Shown here: one piece after another, positions 46,916-57,540 of the stretch
Position numbering within the stretch: position 1 is the first letter of the stretch
Layout: each line of letters starts with the position of its first letter
From: Apis mellifera
Taxonomy: Eukaryota; Arthropoda; Insecta; Hymenoptera; Apidae
Length of the DNA: 64,000 bases
NCBI RefSeq assembly: GCF_003254395.2
Contig: NC_037649.1
Span: 1,153,001 to 1,217,000, forward strand
Direction: 5' to 3'
Program-made: the position numbers and the translations under genes
The notes under the pieces: model-generated
What the model was told of the DNA's origin: nothing
Databases searched by the model: none
The model's input: the letters and a program-made list of their open reading frames with translations, nothing else

Positions 46916-48052
46916 TCCTTGAGCACTTGTGCGATTGTACAGGATTAGGTTAAATTAGATCAGATTAGGTTAGGTTAGGCTAGGTTAGATTGAGCATTTG
47001 TGCGACTGAACAGAATTAAGTTAAGTTAGGTTAGGTTAGGTTAGATTATGTTAGATTAGATTAGGTTAGGTTGAGCACTTGTGCGAGTGAACAAGGTTAG
47101 GTTAGATTGGATTGAACACTAGTGCAACTAAACAGGATTAGGTTGGGTTAGATTAGGTTAGGTTAGGTTAGATTGAGCATTTGTGCGACTGAATTAAGTT
47201 AGATTAAGTTACGTTAGATTAGATTAGGTTAGGTTGAGCACTTGTGCGAGTGAACAGGGTTAGGTTAGATTGAATTGAACATTTGTGCGACTAAACAGGA
47301 TTAGGTTGAGTTAGATTAGGTTAAGTTAGATTAGATTGAGCACTTGTGCGATTGAACAGAATTAGAATAGGTTAGGTTAGGTTAGGTTGAGCACTTGTGC
47401 GAGTGAACAGGGTTAGGTTAGATTGAATTGAACATTTGTGCGACTAAACAGGATTAGGTTGAGTTAGATTAGGTTAAGTTAGATTAGATTGAGCACTTGT
47501 GCGATTGAACAGAATTAGAATAGGTTAGGTTAGGTTAGGTTAGATTAACTTAGATTGGGTTGAGCACTTCTGCGACTGAACAGGATTAGGTTGGGTTAGA
47601 TTAGGTTAGGTTATGTTAGATTATGTTAGGTTGAGCACTTGTGCGACTGAGCAGGGTTAGATTAGATTGGGTTGAACACTTGTGCGACTAAATAGGATTA
47701 GATTGGATTAGATTATGTTAGGTTAGGTTAGAACACGTTAGATTAAGTTAGGTTACGTTAGGTTAGATTACATTAGATCATTAGGTTAGATTATGTTAAG
47801 TTAGGTTAAATTGGGTTGAGCACTTATGCGATTGAACAGGATTAGGTTGGATTAGGTTGGATTTTATGTTACATTAAATTACGTTAGGTTAGGTTAGATT
47901 AGCTTAGAACACGTTAGATTACATTAAATTACGTTAGGTTAGGTTACAGATCACGTTAGAATACGTTTGGTTAGGTTACGTTAGGTTAGGTTACAGATCA
48001 CGTTAGAATACGTTTGGTTAGGTTACGTTAGGTTAGGTTAAGTTAGATTGCG
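46916..48052 (+). repeat. Interstitial TTAGG-rich minisatellite with 'gagcacttgtgcgactgaacagg' spacer motif
   Basis: Runs of TTAGG, the insect telomere unit, and variants (TTAGA, TTACG, TTATG) alternate with an about 23-bp motif 'gagcacttgtgcga' plus 'ctgaacagg'. The motif recurs about fifteen times (near 46920, 46991, 47073, 47113, 47176, 47236, 47277, 47338, 47389, 47430, 47491, 47561, 47633, 47673 and 47818). A 153-bp block at 47236-47388 is repeated almost exactly at 47389-47541. The right part (47700-48050) lacks the spacer and instead repeats 'cagatcacgttagaatacgt'. Confidence 0.92.
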
Positions 48053-50640
48053 AGAAGCCATGATCGTAATTCGATCGAAATAATTCCTTTTCCTCATGAC
48101 TGAGACTGCTTCGTCTCTGTCGATGATTGCCACTCGTATTTCTCGTTTCATCCTATAATCTTCTCTACTAATAGTCTGCGTCTATTAATATTCGCGAGAC
48201 AGATTCGAGGAATTCATTCTAGAGATCAAAACGAGTAATGGTTATTTATGAGGAATCGAGTCTTGTTGTTCCTTCTGATATGGAATATTTTTAGAGGATT
48301 GATGGTTTTAGAATCGATTCGATATGGAGAAAATCGAGTCGAGTGTTTTTCCCTTTCGACCGAGGCTGGAATGAAATTGTTCCTTGTTTTATAATTTTCT
48401 ACGTGCATTCGTTGAGAATACTTTTGAATGATCAATCGATTTCGAAACAAATAGGAAATTGGTTGGACAATGCTTATTTATATCAAGTTAGCGAACGGTT
48501 GAAGTTTACGAAGAAGAATGAGACAACTCCATCTCTGTCGCGCCATAGTTCCTGTCTCTGTTTTAACCTCCTATAGTCTATTAATATATTCGTGCAATAT
48601 CTTTGGAAAGTCGATTCTAAAAATGAAAATAGATGGAAAGGTTAATGCGAGAAAGCTTATTTAACTTGAGGTGAAATAAATAACTTAAGATTGAGTTAGA
48701 TAAAAAAAGCGAGACAGCTACGTAACGAAAACCATTCTATTTGAACGTTCTAACAACTAAATATCTGATAAATAAAAATGACGAATTTGAGGAACAAAAT
48801 ATTTAAACATAGCGAAACATTCAATGATCAAATACTTGAATGATACGTATATAGAACATTCGTAAAGATAAAATATGGAAGAGAAAATAAATAGATTGGG
48901 ATAATTAAATGTTTGTATGATGAAAAGAGAATGGAAGAATAGATGATGAAATTAATTGGAATAAAGAAACATTTGGAAACAGTATTGGAAGGAAATATTT
49001 GAATATGTAACAGCATGGAAGAGGAGTAAATGATAGAAATCTTTGTATATAACAAGTGATTCGAATAACGGGGGATCTTTTATATTCGATTACACAACAT
49101 CTAAATGTTTAATCGCTTTAAAGGGAATGACACATAATCCACGCGTTATCATCTCTCTTTTCCCCGAATTCTTTTGCAATCCTCATCTCGTTTCGAACGT
49201 GCACGTGACGTGAGCGAGTCAGCTAGTGATAACCATGAGCTGGTCATCATCCATGACGTATAGAACAAAGAGTGATCCATATTGATACAATTGAACTATA
49301 ATTTCTGAATTGATCTGAATAATTTTTTATACCTCATCATGTATCAAAACACTTTTGTTTGTTAATATTTATTCGCTTTCAAATCATTTAATTTCACGTT
49401 ATTTTTAGATCTAGAATATTTTTAAATCTCGTCATTTTTATATAGGCGTCTCTTTAATGCCTTCTCCCTTTTTTCCCTTTTTCCTGGTGAAATCAAAAAG
49501 TGCATCGATCGATCGAAACGTTTAAATTACACGAGTTGAAATTGGAATCGAGACCGTTTAACTTTGACGTTGAGAAGTATCCATTTTCCTGTTTTATCCT
49601 TTTAAAGAGAAATGATATACCGTTTTTTACACCATGTTTCGATGACGATATAACTCTGCAGGTTTATTATACCAATGTTCAAACAATTTTCCGTGTTCGA
49701 TCCTTTCGAATACAAAATTCAATGGAAATACAAGAAATAAGAAAAATTAATTTCGACGATTGGATCCGAGAAGTTCTTCTTCTTCTGACGAGATAAAAAT
49801 GAGAAAATAAAATAAGAAACGAAAAAATAAACTTTCCTTCTCACAGATTTTTAGAGACGCGTGAGAAAAGTCAAAATTTTCGAAAGTGAGTGCAAAAGAA
49901 AAAAAAAGGAAATCCGTTCGAATGCATAGAAAAAAAAAAATAGAATAAAATAAGAATAAACGGTGGAACAAACACCGTAGAGGATAAAAGCAATAGCGAA
50001 AGGAAGCACGCGTAACGATAAAAGAAACGAAACGTGTGAACGTAACAAAAAGTGAATTACTAAAGGGATCGGAAAAAGGAAGAGAAAATTAAGCACGTGC
50101 GAGGTAAAGAACAAAAATTGAATAAAGAAAAAGAGAAGAGGAGGGAGGGGGAGCGGGAAAAAGCGGACAAAAATAGAGCGAGACGAAGACAATCCGCGCG
50201 AGGAAAAAATCTGGAACAGTGTCTCTCAACCTGGCCCCTAGATCTCGTTAGAGAATTCATTTTCTTCGTCTCGACGAAAATATGCCATGAATTTTAAATT
50301 AATCCTTTAAAAATCTTGGTAAAAACCGAATTGAATGTTGGAAGAAAAAATTTATTTGTCCTTTTTTTTTTATAAATAGATGATTCTTGAGGAGATTTCG
50401 GAATGATCGTTATTATTCATATTCAATTTTCGTATTTGTATTTTTCTTTTTTTGGATATAACTTTTTCAAATTTATTATTCGTTTTCTTTATTCTATCTA
50501 ATTTAAGCGCACAGAATAGAAATAACAAATATATAACGGTTATATATTTCACCGTTTAACAACGAAATCGTATCCCAAGGATAGTCACAAATATGTATAT
50601 ATTTCGTCGCGATTCATTTCTGTTAACTTTTAGGGGAAAT
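48053..50640. other. Unique DNA, no gene recognised
   Basis: Several short open frames are present on both strands, all without domains. The block at 49800-50200 is purine-rich on the plus strand and creates Lys/Glu/Arg frames. The CpG-containing stretch 49180-49260 includes tgacgtgagcgagtcagc. Nothing is called. Confidence 0.35.
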
Positions 50641-50699
50641 TGAGAGGAGAAAATTGTATTATACAACTTCTGCAAAACGAAATGAAGGAAAGATTTCGT

Positions 50700-51880
50700 T
50701 TCGTTCAACAATCTACCTATTCTAAATTCTCCTCAATAATAACAAATGCTCATATCAAACAATATCAAACTTTCAAATACTTTTTTTCTTTCTATAAAAG
50801 TAATTTTTATAAAATTAAGCTAAAAAAAAATTATTTTTACTAGCATTAAATTACTAGCTTTTCTTTTTAAAAGAAAATTTTGAAAGAATTTTAAAAACTA
50901 TCCCATAATAAATTTTCATATCAAACAATACCAAACTTTCCAAATAATCAATTCCAAATATTTTTTTTCTATAAAAATAATTTTTATAAAACTAAGCTAA
51001 AAATTACACTTTCCTTTTCAACAAAATTTCGAAAGAATTTTAAAAATTTCCTCATAACAAATTTTTGTATCAAACAATATCAAACTTAAATAACTGATTC
51101 TAAATACTACCTTTTTTTTTTTCTATAAAAGTAATTTTTATAAAATTAAGTTTTAAAGAAAAATTATACTTTCCTTTTCGATAAAATTTCGAAAAAATAT
51201 TAAAAATTATCCCATAATAATTTCCTATCAAACGATATCAAACTTTCCAAATACTTGTTTCCTATAAAAGTAATTTTTATAAAATTAAGCTAAACAAAAA
51301 TTACATTTTTCTTTTCAATAAAAAAAAAATTTCGAAATAATTTTAAAAACTCCCCCATGACAAATTTTCATATCAAACAATATCAAACTTTTCAAATAAC
51401 CGATTCCAAATACTACTTTTTTCCCTATAAAAGTAATTTTTATTTGAATTTAAAAACTAAATAAAGATAAAAAAAAAAATTACACTTTCCTTTTCGATAG
51501 AAAAAATTTCGAAAGAATTTTAAAATCTCCCCCATAACAAAATCTCGTATCAAACAATATCAAACTTTCCAAATAATCGATTCCAAATACTACTTTTTTC
51601 TCTACAAAAGTAATTTTTATTTTAATTCAAAAACTAAAATAAAAAAAAGAAAAATTACATTTTCCTTTTCGATAAAATTTCGAAAGAATTTTAAAATCTT
51701 CCCCATAACAAAATCTCGTATCAAACAATATCAAATTTTCCAAATAATCGATTCCAAATATTACTCTTTTCCCTATAAAAGTAATTTCTATTTTAATTTA
51801 AAAACTAAGATAAAGAAAAAAAAAAAATTACACTTTCCTTTTCGAATAGAAAAAATTTCGAAAGAATTTTAAAATCTCCA
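50700..51880 (+). repeat. Tandem repeat, about 150-175-bp unit, left half of a split array
   Basis: The order 'tatcaaacaatatcaaactt', 'ccaaataatcgattccaaat', 'ctataaaagtaatttttata', 'ttacactttccttttcgata', 'aaatttcgaaagaattttaa' repeats. The first landmark occurs near 50754, 50922, 51070, 51225, 51371, 51548 and 51719. Copies differ at many positions. Confidence 0.9.
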
Positions 51881-52610
51881 CGATTTTAAAATTTAAAAAA
51901 AAAGACAGAGAGAGAGAGAGAAAGAGAGAGAGAGAGGCGTGAGAGGCACTGGCCTCGGATGTGAAAAGTGAAGAGAAAGAGGCTGAGAGAGCGATCGGTA
52001 AGATACGAAGACAAGCGAGTCGAGGCGGCACCACCTCAATGTCGGCGACGACGATTGCCGTTGAATGACGAGCGTCATTAGTTCGTCCACGTTGTCAATG
52101 GATTCATTGCTGCCCATTACGACGTCAAATCCTCTTGTACGATAATCTAGCGATAATGAGAGCTCGTTAAAGATGGAATAAACGTGGGGCGTGTCGTCGA
52201 GGGATCGATGCCTCGTATACACGTGGCACAAACTCTGCCTTTTCTATTTCTCCCTCCCCCCCTCCTCCCCTTCTTCTAATTTTCGCCCTCCTCTCTCCCC
52301 TCCTTGTTCGTCCAGGTCGTTTATGCAGACCATTTTTCCTCCCTCCGGTTTTTCATCCCTCCCGTTTACATGCCTCCTCGATTCGACCATCCGTAACAGA
52401 CCTTGAATCTCCTCGAATCGAGGAGAAAATGTCGAGGAGAGAAGCGGAGATCATTTGTCGTGCTCGTTTCTGCTGCTTTCATTCTCGCGACTAACTGTTT
52501 CATATTATTAAAATTTTTGGACGGAGGAGCACTTGTCCACTTTTCGCAAGTGGAGACATAAAATTATTATTATTATTTTTAGTAGTAAAAGCTCGAAGGG
52601 TAATATTGGA
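51881..52610. promoter_or_regulatory. GC-rich unique block splitting the repeat array
   Basis: A GA tract (51905-51937) and about 550 bp of GC-rich, CpG-bearing sequence interrupt the array, which resumes at about 52620. The block holds the candidate exon 52035-52117 and a C/T-rich stretch (52240-52400). Either repeats expanded on both sides of a pre-existing functional element, or the block was inserted into the array. A promoter with a start exon is the interpretation I favour. Confidence 0.3.
52035..52117 (-). CDS. Possible alternative first coding exon (starts MGSNES)
   Basis: On the minus strand an ATG at 52117 (G at -3, G at +4) opens MGSNESIDNVDELMTLVIQ and continues to a possible donor, TTGAG|GTGGTG, after 27 codons plus two bases. 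Both the MGSN start and the phase (two bases, AG, left over) match the candidate exon at 35907-35983, as expected if both splice to one common second exon. Against it: the donor is weak after position +3, the frame stays open upstream of the ATG and can be read on through the donor, and the Ser and other codons differ between the two exons. The myristoylation pattern M-G-x-x-x-S/T is again present. Confidence 0.28.
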
Positions 52611-53520
52611 CGATTATATAGCTTTTTATTCGAAAGAATTTTAAAAAAGTATCCCAGGAACGAATTTTATATTTTTAATTTATCAGACGTTATCAATATC
52701 AATGCTTTTCAAGTAATCGATTTATAACTACTTTTTTTTATTATAAAAGTAATTTTTATAAAATTAAGATTTAAAGAGAAATTACACTTTCCTTTTCGAT
52801 AAAATTTCGAAAGAATATTAAAAATTATTCCATAAAATATAAATTTTCGTATCAAACAATATCAAACTTTCCAAATATTTTTTTTTCTATAAAAGTAATT
52901 TTTATAAAACTAAGCTAAAAATTACATTTTCGATAAAAAAAAAATTTCGAAAGAATTTTAAAAGCTCCCTCATAACAAATTTTCGTATCAAACTTTCCAA
53001 AAAACCGGTTCCAAATACTACTTTTTTTCCTATAAAAGTAATTTTTATAAAATTAAGTGAAAGAGAAATTACATTTTTCTTTTTCATAAAAAAAAATTTC
53101 AAAAAAATTTTAAAAACTCCCTCATAACAAATTTTCGTATCAAACAATATTAAACTTTCCAAAACCGATTTCAAATACTACTTTTTTTTCTATAAAAGTA
53201 ATTTTTATAAAACTATTTAATTACATTTTTCTTTTCGATAAAATTTCGAAAGAATTTTAAAAATTACCTTATAAGAATTTTCGTATCAAACAATATCAAA
53301 CTTTCCAAATAACCAATTCCAAATATTACTTTTCTTCTTATAAAAGTAATTTTTATAAAATTAAACTAAAAATAAATTACACTTTCCTTTTCGATAAAAT
53401 TTTGAAAGAATTTTAAAAATTACTCTATAAGAATTTTCGTATCAAACAATATCAAACTTTTTAAAAAATCGATAAATACTACTTTTTTTTTTCTATAAAA
53501 GTAATTTTTAAATACTATAT
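52611..53520 (+). repeat. Tandem repeat, right half of the split array
   Basis: This is the same family as 50700-51880. The 'atcaaacaatatcaaacttt' landmark lies near 52851, 53137, 53286 and 53444, with a shortened form near 52987. The first unit (52615-52720) is the most diverged. Confidence 0.9.
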
Positions 53521-54055
53521 AAAACTAATGCATCAATAAATCTTCCTTTCCTACGTAAAAAATGATGAAAAGTGAATAGAAAAATTTGCTACAGAAGATT
53601 TACAACAATTTTCACTGTGATTATATTATATTTAATCTTCAAATAAACAATAATTAGTATTATTAATTATTAATTATAAATATATAATAATTATTAATAT
53701 TATTATATATTTAATTTTGCCTAAATTTTATTATTTTTTCCGTCCTTTTCATAATTTCATAATTACCATTAATCAATTTATAACATACATTTACATTTAC
53801 TCCTTTAAATCAATATTTTTACTTATATCAATCGATCTCGTCATTTTTCTCTACCTTTTTCATTGCGATCATCAAACCTCTAATAACATTATATTGAAAA
53901 AAAAATTAGAATCACGTACATCTACCACTGTATAAATATCAATAATTTACCTTCCTCTTCTTCGATCTCTCCTTTTCCTTCGATCTTAATAACAACGAAA
54001 GACGGATTTAAATGATTCGATAAAAATTGGCGAAAATCGAGAAACGAGCTTAGCC
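53521..54055. other. AT-rich DNA
   Basis: TTA/TAA-rich sequence near 53640-53720. No gene is recognised. Confidence 0.4.
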
Positions 54056-54163
54056 TCGATAAAAAACACTTTTAGGATTTAGGAAACAAAACGTACGGGC
54101 ACGAAGGAATCTGTTGGATAAAGATTCGCGATAATTGGATGCCGCTTTAAGCGCAAATGGAAG

Positions 54164-54172
54164 TATATAAAG
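54164..54172 (+). promoter_or_regulatory. TATA-box-like element in a GC-rich setting
   Basis: TATATAAAG is directly followed by GGGCGGG, inside a GC-richer island where a chance TATA is less expected than elsewhere in this window. An ATG in fair context lies 30-40 bp downstream (54202) and opens MRFACVQMRIDRLLERLRTG, but that frame decays into Pro/Phe runs. If transcription starts about 30 bp downstream, the leader would be only a few bases, so the promoter is possible but the reading frame is doubtful. Confidence 0.25.
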
Positions 54173-54783
54173 GGGCGGGATAGGACGCGAGTACGTGGAA
54201 AATGAGGTTTGCCTGTGTGCAGATGCGAATCGACAGGCTGTTGGAAAGGCTGCGCACCGGCGATGCCTTTCGACCTCTTCTGGTTCACACGTCGTTACTT
54301 CCCTCCCTTTATTCGCTATTTATTCTTGCGTGTAATCGAAGGCAGAGTTTCCTCGTTTTTCGCCGCCCCCCTCCCCCTCCTCCTCTTCTCTTCTTTTTTT
54401 TCCTCCCTCCTCCTCTTTATATTCCGCCGTTCATTCGATTTCGTTGTTAGCTAAACGTATTAAATCGAGAGACAACGGTTAATGGTTTTGTCGAGGAGAC
54501 GGTTTTGTTGGAAACGGTGCTCCATTCCCTTATGCATGTATGTGTATATGTATATAAACGTATATATATATCTTCGTGGAAAGGAAATAAGAGCGACGAG
54601 TTTGAAAACAGGGACGTCGCTGTCGTCGATTCGAGGAATGAAGGAATTTTCTCTTCCTTTTTTTTTTTTTTTTTTCCTTCTAATGGATAATCCTTTCATG
54701 CGTTTTATGCGTTTTCTTCTTCCTCTCCTCGCCAGTGTTTCTGATGGATCTCGCGTGATGTCTCTTTTTTTTTTTTGGATTTA
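54173..54783. other. GC-richer stretch with C/T tracts
   Basis: C- and T-runs at 54362-54420 and a T run at 54658-54675. Overlapping open frames on both strands are driven by these runs. No gene is called. Confidence 0.35.
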
Positions 54784-54892
54784 TGTACTTTACACTTTTC
54801 ATTAAAGTTTGTTGAAAATTTTGTTACTTTAGCATCCTGATTTTTTTGTTTTCATCTAAAGATTATGAGAAACGTTTTCCTAGTTTTGTGTC
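54784..54892 (+). repeat. Lone copy of the 57.5-59.2 kb repeat unit
   Basis: It contains 'acacttttcattaaa', 'ttactttagcatcctgattt' and 'aaagattatgagaaac' in the order found in each full unit of the array 2.7 kb to the right, with moderate divergence. It may represent the seed from which the array expanded, or an escaped copy. Confidence 0.88.
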
Positions 54893-55074
54893 TTAATGCT
54901 TTCTTTTCGTGGGAAATTACGCGGGAATTCGTTTTTGAAGAAATAAATTCAGGTCCAAGGTGGAATGTTCAAATATTTATTGTGTGAATGAAAAATAAAG
55001 ATAAACTTTTGAGCAATTATTTATTGTATGGGCAAAAGTTGGAAAAAGTGTGAAATTAAACATTACGTTATGGG

Positions 55075-55298
55075 CAGAATTTGAAACTGAATTAGAAATT
55101 TATTTTATTCCTAGAACGTATTTGTATATTCAAGATTGCGTAAAATAAAATATCCATTTATTTATTTATTCATTTTTAAAGTCGATCTTTCTATCCCGAA
55201 TACAATATTAATATCCTGTAAATAAATATAACTTTGAATGAACTTTGAATTGAAATGAAGAAATATTAAAAGCTCGTATTGCAAGAATTTATAAATGA
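55075..55298 (+). repeat. Local direct repeat, copy 1
   Basis: Shared with 56152-56365: 'aattagaaatttattttatt', 'cctgtaaataaatataactt' and 'tcgtattgcaagaatttata'. The pair brackets the duplicated block 55299-56130. Confidence 0.85.
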
Positions 55299-56135
55299 TA
55301 TTCAATAATTTATCAAAGTAAATGATTGATTGATATAAAAATTTTTTGATACTTCTGATAAGATTCAATTCAATTTAGAAAATAATTATTTTATTGTCAA
55401 AATTATATCATTTATTTTATTATTCATTATTAACGTTTGAGATATAAAGTTTATAAGAGGAAGAAAATATTGTTAATTAAATCTATTTTTGACCAATATT
55501 TTTAACATAATATTTTAAACGTAAAATATTTAAATAATTAAACATTTGTACAATAGATTATAATTAATCTTTTCTAAAATCTTCTGTGATTTAAAAATAT
55601 TAAAAAATGTTTCAAAAAATTATCGTTTTCCACCAAAATTTCAAAGCTATCCGACATTTAAGAAACACATTTCAAAAAGTTATTGTTTTCCAACAAATTT
55701 TCTAAATTTTAAAGCTACATCATTCACATTTAAAAAAAGATTTCAAAACTTATTAATTATCATCTTCAAACAACAAAATTTCTTTATTCATATTTCTTGA
55801 AAAATATTTCAAAAAATTATCGAAATTTTCTAAATTTCAAAATTATACCATTCACATTTAAAAAAAACATTTCAAAACTTATTAATTATCATCTTTAAAC
55901 AATAAAATTTCTCTATTTAAATTTCTTGAAAAACATTTCGAAAAATTATAATTTTTTAGAACAAAACTTTCTAAATTTCAAAATTATACCATTCACATTT
56001 AAAAACATTAACACGATAAATCTATCCCATTCACATAATTAATAAAACGTTACAAAAAAAATGACTACCAATTTTCCATAACAATAATTTTTAAAATTTC
56101 CTTTCCTCATTTATCTAAATAAAACAAAAAAAAAA
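55299..56135 (+). repeat. Direct duplication, copy 2 (partner of 45185-46240)
   Basis: The same order of landmarks as the 45-kb copy, about 10.1 kb away in direct orientation, but shorter by about 200 bp because it has fewer internal 100-bp repeats. Confidence 0.88.
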
Positions 56136-56151
56136 GAATAAAGGATAGGAT

Positions 56152-56365
56152 TTGAAACTCAATTAGAAATTTACTTTATTCCTAGAAGATATTTGTATAT
56201 TCAAAAATGCATAAAATAAAATATTATTTATTATTATTTATTTATTTATTCATTTTTAAAAATTCTTCGATCTTCCTACCTCGAATACAATATTAACATC
56301 CTGTAAATAAATATAACTTTGAATATTGAAATGAAGAAATATCAGAAACTCGTATTGCAAGAATT
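56152..56365 (+). repeat. Local direct repeat, copy 2
   Basis: Diverged repeat of 55075-55298; see that entry for shared blocks. Confidence 0.85.
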
Positions 56366-57540
56366 TATAAACAACATAATCGTGACAATTCTCGAAAATC
56401 ATTTTTCGACCAGAGAATCAAAGATTTGAAGAAACCAAAGCCAACCTCTAATTTATTTTTTACCAACGTCTCGAAAAACTTGACTAATCTGCCCGATGTA
56501 ATTTTGGAAAGCAGCGTTGACCGATATAATTGGTTACATGTGTCTAATTATAGGAAATACTAACGAGCAATATATTTTCTTTTTTTTTTTTTTTTTTTTT
56601 TAAAAGAAAAAAAGAAAAATGAAAGAGAAATTCTTTCTAGAGAAAAGAGGGATCGTTTGGGTTACTTTTTGAAGGATTGAAATGAGAATGATTATTATTA
56701 CTTAGTCGTTTTATAAATACCAAATTCTATTTTTTTCAATATATTCTTTTTCAATATTTAAAAAAATAGCAGATTCTATAAAATTCAAATAATTATTATT
56801 ATTTAATTGTATATTAAGCAAACATAATTGTAATCAATATAAATATATATTATTCTATTTATAAAATAGAAATTTATCAATAAACATATCGACATTTATT
56901 TTCCAAATAATGATTTCATGAATCTTTTTTCCTCTGAATGGAATTCTCGATAAAAAAAAAAAAAAAAGAATACGATTTATATATTATTGTTAAGAATATC
57001 CATTTTTTTTTAAAGTGAATTTTTCTTTTCAATTTTCCCTCGACAGATCCTCGTCCTTCCTCCTCAAAATGATCCCCTTTCTCCTCCTGCACGATTTATT
57101 CAAAAAAAAAAAAAAATCCCTCACCAATATGCGTTCCATTTCACAAGAAACCTGTGTGTAATCTCATAAAGCGCGAGGTCCCCACAAATCTACAAAGGAA
57201 TCGTCGATCGATCTCTCCGATTTTTCCCTTTCCGCTCGCAAGAAATTCGATTGTCCGTATTGAAACACAAAAACAAAGAAATCGTCCATTTGTACACACG
57301 GTTCATTTGCGAGTTTTCCTGGTTTCATAGTCGAACGACTGTCGATGGATGGAAGCCTGTTCTTTTTTTTTTTTTTTTCGACCAGAGAGAGTTGGCCAAA
57401 AACTAGCCAGATCCAACTCGTCGAAAAAGACTTGAATAACGCGAAACGAATCAGTTTCTCTTAATTATTTAATTGTACAGCAAACAAACCATTCTCGATT
57501 AATCTCCTGTTATATTGAAACAATGATAATTTCAAATAAA
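56366..57540. other. AT-rich DNA with T/A homopolymers
   Basis: A T run at 56579-56602, an A run near 56953-56967 and a T run near 57363-57378. No coding or RNA gene is recognised. Confidence 0.4.

Noticed and set aside
46916..48052. Chromosome end (true telomere)
   Set aside because: The TTAGG units are degenerate, interrupted by spacers, and followed by 16 kb of non-telomeric DNA, so it is interstitial.
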